A stretch of 64,000 nucleotides of DNA. Source: an uncultured Lachnospiraceae bacterium (lineage in GTDB: Bacteria > Bacillota > Clostridia > Lachnospirales > Lachnospiraceae). Below are positions 53,591 through 63,243 of this stretch, one piece after another. Position numbers and translations under genes: made by a program. Numbering within the stretch: position 1 is the stretch's first letter; every line of letters starts with the position of its first letter. Below the pieces are notes generated by a model. That model was not told the origin of the DNA and did no database searches. It worked only from the letters and a program-made list of their open reading frames with translations. The stretch is from positions 53,161-117,160 of the forward strand of contig CAJTUA010000013.1 in the NCBI GenBank assembly GCA_910579615.1. Direction: 5' to 3'.

Positions 53591-55450
53591 CTACCGCCCT
53601 CCTGCCCTGCCCATATAGGTCATCTTATAATCTGGTATTTCAAAGTGGATATGTAACCGTTTCGCCCCCACCAGAAACAGGGCATGACCGCGCTTCCTTG
53701 CCAACAGCAACTCCTGCTCTGCCTCCGTCAGATCGTAGAGGTCTGCTGTCTCCTTTAAATTCTGCCCGTCCGTTCCCATCAGTACCTTGTAACATGGGAT
53801 ATCAAGGAGCGCCTGCCCGTATTGCTTGACATCATTGCTGAGGAAATCAACCACGCCGTGGGAAATAATCGCCAATGCACTCTCGTACTTCCTTGCCCGC
53901 TTTACCATATTCCGCAAATATACAAGCGCCTGCGGCACTTTCCGGTCAATCATCAGGTATGCCTCGTCACAGACCAGAAGCACCCGTTCCTCCCGGTTCC
54001 GGCTCATCTGCTCCCAACACCAGGTCAAAAGGTTGAAATATTGCGTCCGCTTGATGTTATCACTTGTTCCCTGCAAGGCATTCGTATCCAACACCGTTAT
54101 CGAACCTTTGCCATCTCCCTTACCCGCCTCAGCAATGCTGCTCCTGCCATTCCAGATAAAACTGTCCGCCCCTTGTGCCAAATCATACAGAAGCAGCACA
54201 AGTTCACGGTACACCTGCCCATCTTCCGTTTGCTCCGCCCGTTCCTGCACCAAGGCATAAAGGTCGGAAAAAACCGGAAAAGCCTCCGGCTTCAGCCCGG
54301 AAATATCGGTATCCCATGTGATTCCAAATCTCTGATAAAGTTCCAGCAGACATTTTTTCAGGACTGCCCGCTGCATGTCGGTGATGGATGGGAGATAGAG
54401 GTTGAAAAAGATTTCAAGGTTTTTTATGTGCATGGCAAGTTCACAAAGACTGCCATCATCCACACCCCAATATAATCGCTCAGCTTCCTTTTCCTGCTCA
54501 TCATCGCGCGGCGACGGTCGAACCTGCAACGGGTTTATCATCCCGGTCGAACCGCCCACGGCATTCACCCAATCCCCGCCCAGGTTATGACAGAGGTCTT
54601 TATACTCTGATTCCGGATCAATTACCAGGATTTTTGTCCCTTTCATAAACTCGGACAAAATAATATGCTTGATTGCCGTAGACTTCCCTACGCCGGAATT
54701 TCCCATAACCACAAAATTGCTGTTTGTCCGGTCGCCGCCCCGCCGCCAGGTGTCCACAATGACAAGCCCGCCCGCAGTATCCTGTGCAAAATAATATCCT
54801 GCGCCGTCATTAAACCCGCTGCTCGCAAACGGGAACCCGCCCACAAAGGTGGAAATCGGCACAATCTTTTGCAGGATTCCTTCCATCTTCGGGTCGGTCG
54901 CAAAGGACGGCGAGATATGCCGAAATGCCTCCTTCTGCAAATTTGGGATTGCTCTTATCTTACATTTAAGCACGCTCACAAGGCTTTCGGCACGGCGGCA
55001 TACCTTCTGGAAGCTTTTCTCATCCTTCGCCACAGGCATAATTGACACGCTCATTAACCCCACCGTTTCCCCTTCTCGGTCAATCTGTAAGATAATCTTT
55101 TCCCCATCCTTGGCAGCCTTTTCCGCCCGTTGGCGGGACAAGGGGTCTTTTGCCCCATCCGCAATCCCCCGCTGCTGAACAACGCTGCGTGAAACTGCGT
55201 TAATCAGGGTCGTGTTGTCAATCGGCCGCCAACCGATGGAGACAATGGTTGAAGGGATGTTTGTAATTTTCGCAAGCCATTCCACCCCGACCTTCTGCGG
55301 GTAGCGGATAATTCCGTACACTTTCCCGATATTCTCCCCAATGGAAAGGCGGTTCTTGGCAAACTCTAACCCAACTGGCGTAATCACGTTTAGCAGGGCG
55401 TTGTTTCTTTTTGGTATGTCCGACTTTGCTGCCGACTGTTTTATATGCAT
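53591..55450 (-). CDS. VirB4/TraE-like conjugation ATPase
   Basis: A 619-aa ATPase. The N-terminal 240 residues match the VirB4/CagE-TrbE N region (VGVEWLAKITNIPSTIVSIG, AEKAAKDGEKIILQ). Walker A MGNSGVGKST is at 249-258, a GLVIVDTWRR segment precedes it, Walker B is RVLLVCDEAYLMID near 505 and a sensor AIISHGVVDFL follows. It would power assembly or substrate transport of a type IV secretion channel. AAGGAGG lies five bases before the ATG. It sits among Tad-like genes, which is unusual. Confidence 0.88.
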   Translation of the reverse strand: MHIKQSAAKSDIPKRNNALLNVITPVGLEFAKNRLSIGENIGKVYGIIRYPQKVGVEWLAKITNIPSTIVSIGWRPIDNTTLINAVSRSVVQQRGIADGAKDPLSRQRAEKAAKDGEKIILQIDREGETVGLMSVSIMPVAKDEKSFQKVCRRAESLVSVLKCKIRAIPNLQKEAFRHISPSFATDPKMEGILQKIVPISTFVGGFPFASSGFNDGAGYYFAQDTAGGLVIVDTWRRGGDRTNSNFVVMGNSGVGKSTAIKHIILSEFMKGTKILVIDPESEYKDLCHNLGGDWVNAVGGSTGMINPLQVRPSPRDDEQEKEAERLYWGVDDGSLCELAMHIKNLEIFFNLYLPSITDMQRAVLKKCLLELYQRFGITWDTDISGLKPEAFPVFSDLYALVQERAEQTEDGQVYRELVLLLYDLAQGADSFIWNGRSSIAEAGKGDGKGSITVLDTNALQGTSDNIKRTQYFNLLTWCWEQMSRNREERVLLVCDEAYLMIDRKVPQALVYLRNMVKRARKYESALAIISHGVVDFLSNDVKQYGQALLDIPCYKVLMGTDGQNLKETADLYDLTEAEQELLLARKRGHALFLVGAKRLHIHFEIPDYKMTYMGRAGGR

Positions 55451-55618
55451 AACTGCCTCCTTCTTCTCAAAACTTATGGATATGTTGCAGTATTCTGTTC
55501 CCGGTATACTCTGAATGCAAGGCTTTTCTAATGACTGATTCGGGTCTGCTCTCCTTATAATTCAGTATCCCCCACACGCAAGGTTTCCCCCGGTTACTCC
55601 AGGTCAAATAGCCTGCAT

Positions 55619-56350
55619 TCAAACCTCTTTCCCATCCGGCTCCGCCTGACCATCCTCCCATTCCAATGTCGGGACTGCGGCAGAAAACTCCGTATCCTCC
55701 AAATGGGTGTAGGACGGGTTATGCACAAGGTTCAGCAGCCGCACAATCTCTTTCTCACCCAACACTTCACACGGGATACCGCACCCGGAAAATTTCTCCG
55801 CAAAGAGGGCTGCACGCCTTGCTAACTCCTTTTCCATGAAATCTGCCCCGCCATTTCCCGATTTGTCCCAAAATGTGACGTAAAACTGCCGCTCCACAAT
55901 CTCCCCAGACAATGAATATCCTGCCATTTGCAAAATCTCCTGTTGAAGCAACTCCCTGCGCTTATCCCCTGCTTCCCTAAGCATGGACTGCATCTCTGTG
56001 ATGACCGGGGAAATATCTACCGGACGGCTGACCGCCAGAAACTTAAACGGATATTGGATGTCGGACAGTTCCGCCGTGAGCTGCCGGATTAGACTTGCCT
56101 TCTCTGTTTTACTGTAAAGGTCGATGTTAATCTGGTGGATACGCACAAAGGCAAGCGCCATGCCATCTGTCGTATAAAGACATTTCCCCCTGATATCCTC
56201 CACATTGATAAATTCCTGTGCTGTCTGCATGGCCGGGGATGCCCCGCTCACCTTCCTCTCCGGCTTGCTTCTCTGTAACACCAAAAGCAAAAAGCCGCCG
56301 CCCACAAGGGTGACAGCCAACATGATAATCGGGAATATTAACCCTTCCAT
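55619..56350 (-). CDS. Membrane partner of the VirB4-like ATPase
   Basis: A 243-aa protein with one N-terminal membrane helix (5-27) and a soluble domain that resembles the N-terminal part of TraC/VirB4-like proteins (QEFINVEDIRGKCLYTTDGM, FKFLAVSRPVDISPVI, HNPSYTHLED). No Walker motif. It precedes the VirB4-like gene by 168 bp on the same strand and has GGAGG before the start. It may link the ATPase to the membrane, comparable to PrgI/VirB3-type partners; a precise family is not certain. Confidence 0.7.
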   Translation of the reverse strand: MEGLIFPIIMLAVTLVGGGFLLLVLQRSKPERKVSGASPAMQTAQEFINVEDIRGKCLYTTDGMALAFVRIHQINIDLYSKTEKASLIRQLTAELSDIQYPFKFLAVSRPVDISPVITEMQSMLREAGDKRRELLQQEILQMAGYSLSGEIVERQFYVTFWDKSGNGGADFMEKELARRAALFAEKFSGCGIPCEVLGEKEIVRLLNLVHNPSYTHLEDTEFSAAVPTLEWEDGQAEPDGKEV

Positions 56351-56372
56351 TTACCGTTCCTCCATTTCGTCC

Positions 56373-58064
56373 TCACTCTATCGGACGGATATGCCAGTCA
56401 TCAAACAGTGAGCCATTCACCGTCAGTGCATCCGTCCGGCTGACCTGCAGCATCCCCGCCGGTGTCCACGCATCCATCACTTCGACATAGGTTACATACT
56501 GCCCGTCCGGAAACCAGACTGGTGTGAAATGTGATGGTCTGCCATAAGTGCTGTATGGGTTCGCACGAAATTCAAATGTACTGGAATACCCGGTATTCAG
56601 GCGTTTTAACAGCCTCCAATAGGTCGTATAGCCAAATTCCGGGAAGTACGCGACCACATTCTGCGCCCCGGTAATCTGGCTGCCCGGCGCAATGGATGTG
56701 ATATGGGCGGAGACATTGGCGTTAATCCCATAACCGCTTTTCATCGTCTTTCCTGATGCTGTTGGGTTCTTCACATCCGGCGTGGTGATAAATGCCGCGG
56801 TCAGACTGGCGGAATAGGAAATCCAATCATAATCCCACCAACCATGGTCGCACCAATAGCCATGATCCACGCCGTCCTCATCCACGTTACTGTACCACAC
56901 CCAGTCGGTCTGCCAATGGCACTTCCATTCGCCCCAGGTCAGACTGGCACTCCCGACTGTACTAGGTGCGGAAGGGATAGAAAATCCATCGTTGCGGTCG
57001 TTCGCCTGCGGGTCGGGCGGCGGGTTCTCATTCAAATCCACAACCTGCGCAGTAATTTGGCTCGTACTGGTAGAGCAATTGCTCTGGATGGTGATTGTGA
57101 CGCTACCTGGCACGGATGGAGTATGCCATTTCACCCAAGCAAGCTGCGAGCCACCCTCCGGGATATAAATCGAAGTATGGGAATATGTCCGCCCATTGAT
57201 GGAAAAGGTAGCGTAAGCAGGGCTTTCCGGTGTCTTCTGCGTTCCCGTTGTCAGCAGCACGGACGTGATTACATCCGTGTCACAGCGGTATACCACATCG
57301 CTGTTTGGTACAGGTGGTGGGTCAGGCTCAGAAAAACGAACGACACCAAGCCCCAATTTTGCTAGGATGGTGTCGTCGTTTTGTAGTTCCGTTGTCGAGC
57401 CATTCCACGCTGGGAAACCAAGGTCTGCGGTTTCTAAGAACATGGAGAGCGGAAGATTTTTATGGGTTAAGGAAAGCATCTTGCTGCGTAGGTCATTCCC
57501 TGCCTGTTTGTTGTAGACTGCGGCCTCCGTCGCAGTCATGGCATAGATGATGCCCCCGTATTTGAAATAGGCCATCGGCTCTAAAAGTATCTTGTACTCC
57601 CCGCCAGTCAAATCCTCATACGAAAACCCCATGACATCCGCAATATCCCGGATTGTCCCCTCACGGCAAAAATAAGCCCTGACTTCCTCAATGCTTGCTG
57701 TGACAACGCTGCCACTGATAATGCGGGGGATGGGATTGACAGGAGTATAACAATGGTAATTTCCATTATGTAGTGTCAAGCTACTTCCATTGCAATAAGA
57801 AATCTTGTTTACCTTCCCAAAATGTATAGCAACATCGCTGTTCCTATAGTTGGAAAAATCAACCGATGCGGACACTGGCATGTTATCGGCATCCCGCACA
57901 ATGGTGATGCGCACCCCATCGCGCCCGTCCCATATATTCTGGCTGTTCCCACTCCCCATGTCTCCCCCGCCGCCATCAATGTTTGCATCGCCGTCCGCAT
58001 AAACAGTCAGCGAAAAAGAAAAAAGCATTGCCATACACAGCAATGCAGCAAATATTCTTTTCAA
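56373..58064 (-). CDS. Large secreted protein of the transfer module
   Basis: A 563-aa protein with a signal peptide (FAALLCMAMLFSFSLTVYA). The start is TTG at 58064, preceded by GGAGGGACG. An N-terminal domain (about 30-265) includes an IRDIADVMGFSYEDLTGGEYKI segment; an Ig-like domain with SPAYATFSINGRTYSH follows (265-360); then a Pro-rich linker and a striking Trp/His/Cys/Asp-rich block (WGEWKCHWQTDWVWYSNVDE and GYWCDHGWWDYDW, about 395-435). No cell-wall anchor motif. Its place next to the VirB4-like and pilus genes suggests a surface component of the conjugation machine, perhaps an adhesin. Family not recognised. Confidence 0.75.
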   Translation of the reverse strand: MKRIFAALLCMAMLFSFSLTVYADGDANIDGGGGDMGSGNSQNIWDGRDGVRITIVRDADNMPVSASVDFSNYRNSDVAIHFGKVNKISYCNGSSLTLHNGNYHCYTPVNPIPRIISGSVVTASIEEVRAYFCREGTIRDIADVMGFSYEDLTGGEYKILLEPMAYFKYGGIIYAMTATEAAVYNKQAGNDLRSKMLSLTHKNLPLSMFLETADLGFPAWNGSTTELQNDDTILAKLGLGVVRFSEPDPPPVPNSDVVYRCDTDVITSVLLTTGTQKTPESPAYATFSINGRTYSHTSIYIPEGGSQLAWVKWHTPSVPGSVTITIQSNCSTSTSQITAQVVDLNENPPPDPQANDRNDGFSIPSAPSTVGSASLTWGEWKCHWQTDWVWYSNVDEDGVDHGYWCDHGWWDYDWISYSASLTAAFITTPDVKNPTASGKTMKSGYGINANVSAHITSIAPGSQITGAQNVVAYFPEFGYTTYWRLLKRLNTGYSSTFEFRANPYSTYGRPSHFTPVWFPDGQYVTYVEVMDAWTPAGMLQVSRTDALTVNGSLFDDWHIRPIE

Positions 58065-58287
58065 AACGTCCCTCCAATCATGCAGGAATCTTTTCCCTGC
58101 TCATCTGCGCCAGGTAACAGGCAAACTAACTGATGTTTTTCTGCTACATCACTATATCCATACAGCAGATGCCAATGCACGCAGAAAAGCGGATACAGCC
58201 TCAGCCATATCCGCCCAAATTGATATGCTGCTTTTCTTATCTTTTCCATAATATAGAAAATGCAGCAAACGTCACTGTTCTTTTCAT

Positions 58288-59265
58288 TTACATATCCCCT
58301 ACGATATCGCCTGTTCCGGCATTTGGTAATATATCATAGGAATTTTCCCCCTCATATTCCACCCATCCGAACCCCGGCACATAGATAGCACCCTCTGAAG
58401 GCGGTTCACCCCTTGAGGAATCATCCTTCTTGGAAGGTTCATTGCTTCCTGCAGATTCGCCCTTTGATGGGGATTCCTCTTTCTTTGTTTCTTCCTGCTC
58501 CGGCTTCGTATGTTCTGGTCGGCAGTTGCCATCCCCATCCGGATTCTCTACTGGCACTGTATTCTTATCATCTGCAGGCGGATTCGGCGGCGGTGTCGCC
58601 TCGTCCGGCGAATTCACCCGGTAATTCAAATCTTCGTCATTTCCCTCATCCGTCTTTGTATTGGTAGCGGTATCACTTTCTGATTGGTTATCTGTTTTTT
58701 CCTGCTGTTCAGGAATGGTTTGGGTCTCCGGTATTTTTGCAGGCAATACCTCCGGACTTGGCTCCGGGGTGGTATCAGCAATTTCCGGATTCGGCGTTCC
58801 CCCCGGTTCTTCCGCGCCCGCCGTCCCATCATCGGCACCGTCAGATTCCGGATTCGTATCTGCATCTTCTTTTTCTTTGCCATCCTCCTCCGGTCGGGCT
58901 GTCCCATCCTCCACCGTCTGTGTCGGAACTGGCAAACTTCCCCCTCTGCCCTCATCATCTTCTTCCGGCTTAATTACACTCCCTATCGGGGTTGGCACTT
59001 TTCCTGTTCCTTCCCCTTTGTCTTCGTCTTTTGGTTGGTCAGTCATGTTCCCCGGCATCGTCGAAATCGGTGTGGCATCTTTCCCTCCACCTGCTTCTGC
59101 CCGCTTACCAGACCTCGAATCTTTTTCCCCGTCCTGTACGGTCGGTATATCCTGCTTCCCCTTTGCCATACTGCTTCTCCAGAACAGCCCTGCAACAAGG
59201 CAGACTGCCAAAACGGACAGGACGACAATTACAAACTGCTTCCTTTTGTTCTCATTCTTATTCAT
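58288..59265 (-). CDS. DUF6550-like membrane-anchored acidic protein
   Basis: A 325-aa protein with a membrane helix (12-30), a very long acidic, Pro/Thr/Glu/Asp/Lys-rich disordered middle (about 35-285), and a conserved short end (GAIYVPGFGWVEYEG). This architecture fits the DUF6550 family, which travels with Tad-like ICE modules. The helix orientation puts the disordered region outside, where it could span the cell wall. GAGGT before the ATG. Function unknown. Confidence 0.75.
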   Translation of the reverse strand: MNKNENKRKQFVIVVLSVLAVCLVAGLFWRSSMAKGKQDIPTVQDGEKDSRSGKRAEAGGGKDATPISTMPGNMTDQPKDEDKGEGTGKVPTPIGSVIKPEEDDEGRGGSLPVPTQTVEDGTARPEEDGKEKEDADTNPESDGADDGTAGAEEPGGTPNPEIADTTPEPSPEVLPAKIPETQTIPEQQEKTDNQSESDTATNTKTDEGNDEDLNYRVNSPDEATPPPNPPADDKNTVPVENPDGDGNCRPEHTKPEQEETKKEESPSKGESAGSNEPSKKDDSSRGEPPSEGAIYVPGFGWVEYEGENSYDILPNAGTGDIVGDM

Positions 59266-59461
59266 AATCGGACCTCACTTTCATTGATTGGATGAACAGC
59301 TCAGCCCTATTTACCCAATTCCTTTTACCCAACTCCATTATAAACGGAAATCCCCTGCAAGTCCAGACATATTTTTCAATCCCATAAAGAAATTTCCATC
59401 CATGTACGAAACTTATGCCTTCCGGACATTGGGCATCCCCAAAAGTTGCCCCCTGTTGGTA

Positions 59462-60073
59462 TCAGAATTTGGGCATATAGGCTGCCTTTGTTCGTATCTG
59501 CATGGCAAACGGCGGCACGAACCCCCACCCAAAAGAGAAGGGAACCTCAATGGTAACTTTAACATCCGCCTCCATGTTTCGGTTGGCGTTTCCTGGTGTC
59601 AACGGCGTGTTGGTAATCTTCACCTCAAGCCCTGAAAGGCGGTACTCATACCCGCCCTCCTCCTGCTCCTGTACCTTGACATGGTAACTTCCCCGTTTTT
59701 CCGTCCCCAACAACGAGTCAAGCTGATGGTAAACATCGGAATAATCCAAGTTCTCCACCCAACGGCTGCCAGAGAGGACATAACCACCAGAATACCCTTC
59801 CCGCAGACCGTTGTAGGCTTCGTCATAATTCGTTGTCATCACCGCAATGACCGCCTGCTGCACGCCATCCCTCACCCCCTGTACGATGATCATCAGCCGG
59901 AAAAACTCTGCCATCACACAGACCACCATCAGCAACGCCAGAACCAGTGCAACCGTCAGCGGGGTGGAATTTCCGCCCCTGCGGTTTGGAAGTTTCCTGC
60001 CACAGAAAAATCCCTGTTTTTGCATTGGCTTTCCCTTCCGCTGCATATTTTTGTTTTTTCCTGCCCCTATCAT
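59462..60073 (-). CDS. TadE-like pseudopilin 2
   Basis: A 203-aa protein. The start at 60073 overlaps the stop of pseudopilin 1 (ATGA) and has GGAGGTG upstream; the longer frame to 60229 is rejected. A basic leader (KLPNRRGG) precedes one hydrophobic helix (PLTVALVLALLMVVCVMAEF), as in TadE/TadF-type prepilins with a Gly before the cleavage site, followed by a beta-rich extracellular domain. It would be a minor subunit of a Tad-like pilus. Confidence 0.75.
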   Translation of the reverse strand: MIGAGKNKNMQRKGKPMQKQGFFCGRKLPNRRGGNSTPLTVALVLALLMVVCVMAEFFRLMIIVQGVRDGVQQAVIAVMTTNYDEAYNGLREGYSGGYVLSGSRWVENLDYSDVYHQLDSLLGTEKRGSYHVKVQEQEEGGYEYRLSGLEVKITNTPLTPGNANRNMEADVKVTIEVPFSFGWGFVPPFAMQIRTKAAYMPKF

Positions 60074-60471
60074 TTGTAATACACCTCCGACTTCCCGGAT
60101 GCCTTCGCCCGTATCGCAATCCGGAATGGACCGAAGAAAAAGAAACTGACATCCACTGTTGTTGTCAGTGTCACAGAAATATCGCCATCCAACTGCACCC
60201 GGTTTCCCCGGAAATAGTCGCAGTCCCATACAATCTCCGGGTCAAGACCGGTCTGCGCCTTCATAACAGCAATTCTCCCCGACACATCCGTTCCCCCAAC
60301 AATCTCCGCCTGCCGCACAATTTCCGCCGCAAACAGGTCGAGCTGCTGCTTTGCCGTGAACACCGGAAGAAAACTGACAGCAAGTGCAATGACCAACAGC
60401 AGGCAGAAAATACTGACCACAATATCAACATACCCTTCACCGCGTTTTGATTTTATAAGTTTCCTTAACAT
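60070..60471 (-). CDS. TadE-like pseudopilin 1 (DUF4320-like)
   Basis: A 133-aa protein with a short basic leader and prepilin-like junction (KSKRGEGYVDIVVSIFCLLL), one helix and a small extracellular domain (ISVTLTTTVDVSFFFFGPF). It fits DUF4320, a family of TadE-like proteins in Clostridia ICEs. The GRGEG-type junction should be cut by a TadV-type peptidase, which is not visible in this window. Translationally coupled with pseudopilin 2. Confidence 0.78.
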   Translation of the reverse strand: MLRKLIKSKRGEGYVDIVVSIFCLLLVIALAVSFLPVFTAKQQLDLFAAEIVRQAEIVGGTDVSGRIAVMKAQTGLDPEIVWDCDYFRGNRVQLDGDISVTLTTTVDVSFFFFGPFRIAIRAKASGKSEVYYK

Positions 60472-60479
60472 AATCCCCC

Positions 60480-61355
60480 TTAAAAAATCCCCGACATTGT
60501 GCCAATAATCTGGTATCCCATCACCCCCATATAAACCAGAATCATACAGCCAAGCAGCAGGAAAGAATACCGCCGTATTTTCGGCGGACGCTCCATCGCA
60601 AGTTTTTTCAAGCGTTGCAGTTCCAACTGCTTCATGTCATGGGCAAGCATCCGAAAAAATGCCACGCCGTCATCGCCGCGCAGGACACCGACCAACCCGC
60701 GCACCACATCGGAAAGCATCGCGCTTGACACCCTCGCCTCCAACCTCGTCAGCGCACCCTCATAGTTTCCGGTTCGCATATCGGATACCGTGATGGCAAG
60801 TTCATTTTTCAGCGCTGCCCCTGCATTCTTCTGGTAGGTTTCCAGGATGGAAAGTACATCCCGGCTCGCCATCAGCTCCTGCGAAAGCGTCGCCACAAAG
60901 CGGGGCAGCTCATACTCGATTTCTGTCCGCCTCCCCGCAATCTGTTTCTCCGCCTTCCCGCTCTCGGAAAAATAGGTGCTGATACCCACCGCGGCAAAAA
61001 CCGGCGAAAGAATGGGCGCAAAGAACAGGAAAGGGATGGCGCAGAACAGCACCAGGCCACCCTTTACAACAGCAAGCGCAAAATACTGCTCCGCTGTCAT
61101 CGGGATTTCTGCCGACCGCAGGGCTGCTGTCAGCTTGCGTTTCTTGTAACTGCTCATTGGCAGCACCCCTGCCAGTTTTGCCGCCAGTTCCTCCAGAATG
61201 GCATCCGAGTTTCTTGCCGCCTTCCGGCTCTTCCTTATGGCTCCCAACAACGCCTTTGTCGCCCGGTAAGTCGGTATGTGGAGTACCGCCGCAAGAATCA
61301 GGTAAAGCCCCAAGGCAAAAAACAGGGCAAACACGAATAAAATGAAATTCTGCAT
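60480..61355 (-). CDS. TadC-like inner-membrane platform protein
   Basis: A 291-aa type II secretion F-domain protein. It has an N-terminal helix, a cytoplasmic F domain (IEYELPRFVATLSQELMASR, then LTRLEARVSSAMLSDVVRGL) and two late helices. It matches TadC of Tad pilus systems. The ATG at 61355 has GAGGTG upstream; a GTG four codons earlier overlaps the TadB stop. It should pair with the TadB-like protein and the CpaF-like ATPase. Confidence 0.85.
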   Translation of the reverse strand: MQNFILFVFALFFALGLYLILAAVLHIPTYRATKALLGAIRKSRKAARNSDAILEELAAKLAGVLPMSSYKKRKLTAALRSAEIPMTAEQYFALAVVKGGLVLFCAIPFLFFAPILSPVFAAVGISTYFSESGKAEKQIAGRRTEIEYELPRFVATLSQELMASRDVLSILETYQKNAGAALKNELAITVSDMRTGNYEGALTRLEARVSSAMLSDVVRGLVGVLRGDDGVAFFRMLAHDMKQLELQRLKKLAMERPPKIRRYSFLLLGCMILVYMGVMGYQIIGTMSGIF

Positions 61356-61363
61356 CTCACACC

Positions 61364-62296
61364 TCACCTCTTATACTCAATCGGTCGTGTATGTTTCGCC
61401 ACCGCTGCAACGGAAGCAAAGACCACCGCCCCGCACACCGCGAGCAGCACCTTGCCAAACTCCGTATACATCAGGGTGTGGTACCATTCCGCATTCAGGA
61501 AATACAGTAGCGGGATGCTCCCCAAAAGCAGCGCGACCATTGTAATGTACTCCCGCACCGGTTGGGCAAGCAGCAGGTCAAGCTCTGCTGACACTACCCG
61601 CATATCCGAAAGCTTCGCCACAATCGGCGGCAGGGTGGATTTTAAGTTATAATCATCCTGGCAGGCAATGACCGCATCCACCCATTCATGGAACACCGCA
61701 TTGTCCACGCCCTGCTTCATCTGTCCCAACGCCTCCTTCAGGTTGGAGTTGATTAACTTCGCCTGAAGGAGAAACCCCCGAAAAACCTCCGCCACAGGCG
61801 GGTTTAAATAGGGCTGATTTTCCTCAATGGCACGGATAATCGTATTCTTCCCACGCAGATAACTGGTTGTAATGATGGAAAGCGCCGTTTCCAATTCCGT
61901 GCTCACCTGCCGTTTGAAGCGCCCCGCTGTAAACTTAATGTAATAAAACGGGAGCAGCGCAAACCCCACCGCCAATACCGGCACCAGGTAGCCGTTTTTC
62001 ATCGTCAGAGCCACCAGTACGCCCACAACAAACAGGAACATGGACAGGATGCACAACATGGCAAACCTGCCCGACTTCCCAGTAACACGCAGGACTTCCC
62101 CTGTTTCCAGAAACAGACGTTTCAGCCCCTTCGGTTGCCTCCTTCTCCTGCTCTTTATCACTTTGCTTTTTAACGTCTGTTTCTTTGGGCAGAAATAACC
62201 TGCCATCCCCTCCAAAAAAGAAAAGGGCGACAGCCCAAGCAGCAAAAAGCTACCGGCCACCGCCAGTAAAAACGCGACTGTTACCAATATCGTCAA
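61364..62296 (-). CDS. TadB-like inner-membrane platform protein
   Basis: A 310-aa type II secretion F-domain protein. It has an N-terminal helix, a second hydrophobic pair (about 80-125), the F domain (STELETALSIITTSYLRGKN, VFHEWVDAVIACQDDYNL) and C-terminal helices. It matches TadB. GGAGGTGTG lies just before the ATG. It forms with TadC the platform on which the ATPase acts to extrude pilins. Confidence 0.85.
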   Translation of the reverse strand: MTILVTVAFLLAVAGSFLLLGLSPFSFLEGMAGYFCPKKQTLKSKVIKSRRRRQPKGLKRLFLETGEVLRVTGKSGRFAMLCILSMFLFVVGVLVALTMKNGYLVPVLAVGFALLPFYYIKFTAGRFKRQVSTELETALSIITTSYLRGKNTIIRAIEENQPYLNPPVAEVFRGFLLQAKLINSNLKEALGQMKQGVDNAVFHEWVDAVIACQDDYNLKSTLPPIVAKLSDMRVVSAELDLLLAQPVREYITMVALLLGSIPLLYFLNAEWYHTLMYTEFGKVLLAVCGAVVFASVAAVAKHTRPIEYKR

Positions 62297-62299
62297 TCT

Positions 62300-63229
62300 T
62301 CACACCTCCATCCCTGCTCCCGCAAACGGTTCCGGATATCCTAGCTCTCCCATGATATCCCCATACCCCATGCTGCAGGTTTTAATATCTGGCACTTCCT
62401 GAAACAGCTCCACCATATCCTGATAGTCCTCCGGCAAGATATAATCCACGATTTCCTTCAGAACATCGGACAGGTTTCCTAAAAAACCCCAGATACTCTC
62501 TGTCTCTTCCCCATTTTCGTAAAGCCGAACCCCATAGCACTGCCCGGAAAGATAATAATCATACCTTTTCACCTCCGATTGCAGGCACCATTCCGCCCTT
62601 TCCATGTTTTCCGGCGATACGCCGCCATACACAGCCCGAATATCCCCCGACGTGGCATAAATCCATCCCACCTGTCCGGAATCCCATTCTGCATGCACGG
62701 CATGACCAACAAAATCAGAAACGGACATGCTCAGCCCGGAATGGTCGTAAAGGTAGAGGGGCAGTAGTATATTTTCCTTTCTGGCAAGCGCCAGCAAATC
62801 TTTGTCTGCCATCAAATCAACAAGGCAGTCCACAATTTCCTTTCTCTGTTCCCTAAGCCCGCCTGAAAAAAAATCTTCCTCATACCATTCTTTTGCATAA
62901 CGGTCGTATCCTTCCACCCGCAAGCCAGAAACTACATGGTCTTTTGCCGGCTCCCCTGCTATCTGCTTCAAACCCCCTTCCATCAGCCGCACGGCATCCG
63001 ATTTTCCGGATTGCACATAGTCCAGGATGGCATCGCCTGATACGGTGCGCTGTACAAGTTCCTTTAAGAAATCATTCGGTTTCTCATACTGGTGTTCATC
63101 CCCCAGGTGGTACCGTCTGTGCCAACACACCATGTGTCCAATGTTATCTTCTTCCCCACGGGGGTTTTCCGGTTCATCGTCCACCATGACCTGCAATAAA
63201 TACGGCTGTTTCCATGCAACAAGACTCAT
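62300..63229 (-). CDS. Conserved unknown protein inside the Tad operon
   Basis: A 309-aa soluble protein; start at 63229 after GGGAGGG. The middle contains a pattern seen in phage and ICE proteins of unknown function: LLPLYLYDHSGLSM, followed by WDSGQVGWIYAT. No catalytic or membrane motif is recognised. It lies between the CpaF-like ATPase and TadB genes, close to both, so it is probably part of the same transcript; whether it belongs to the machine or is cargo is unclear. Confidence 0.75.
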   Translation of the reverse strand: MSLVAWKQPYLLQVMVDDEPENPRGEEDNIGHMVCWHRRYHLGDEHQYEKPNDFLKELVQRTVSGDAILDYVQSGKSDAVRLMEGGLKQIAGEPAKDHVVSGLRVEGYDRYAKEWYEEDFFSGGLREQRKEIVDCLVDLMADKDLLALARKENILLPLYLYDHSGLSMSVSDFVGHAVHAEWDSGQVGWIYATSGDIRAVYGGVSPENMERAEWCLQSEVKRYDYYLSGQCYGVRLYENGEETESIWGFLGNLSDVLKEIVDYILPEDYQDMVELFQEVPDIKTCSMGYGDIMGELGYPEPFAGAGMEV

Positions 63230-63243
63230 CGCTTCCCTCCCCC

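Noticed and set aside
55467..55630. Possible 50-aa peptide between the VirB4-like gene and its membrane partner
   Set aside because: A TTG start would overlap the upstream stop and GGGAAAGAGG precedes it, but the sequence shows no recognisable motif; left out as unsupported.
58661..59287. Long plus-strand Ser/Pro/Gly-rich open frame of 208 codons
   Set aside because: It is the antisense shadow of the low-complexity DUF6550-like gene; no ribosome site and composition explained by the acidic repeats on the other strand.
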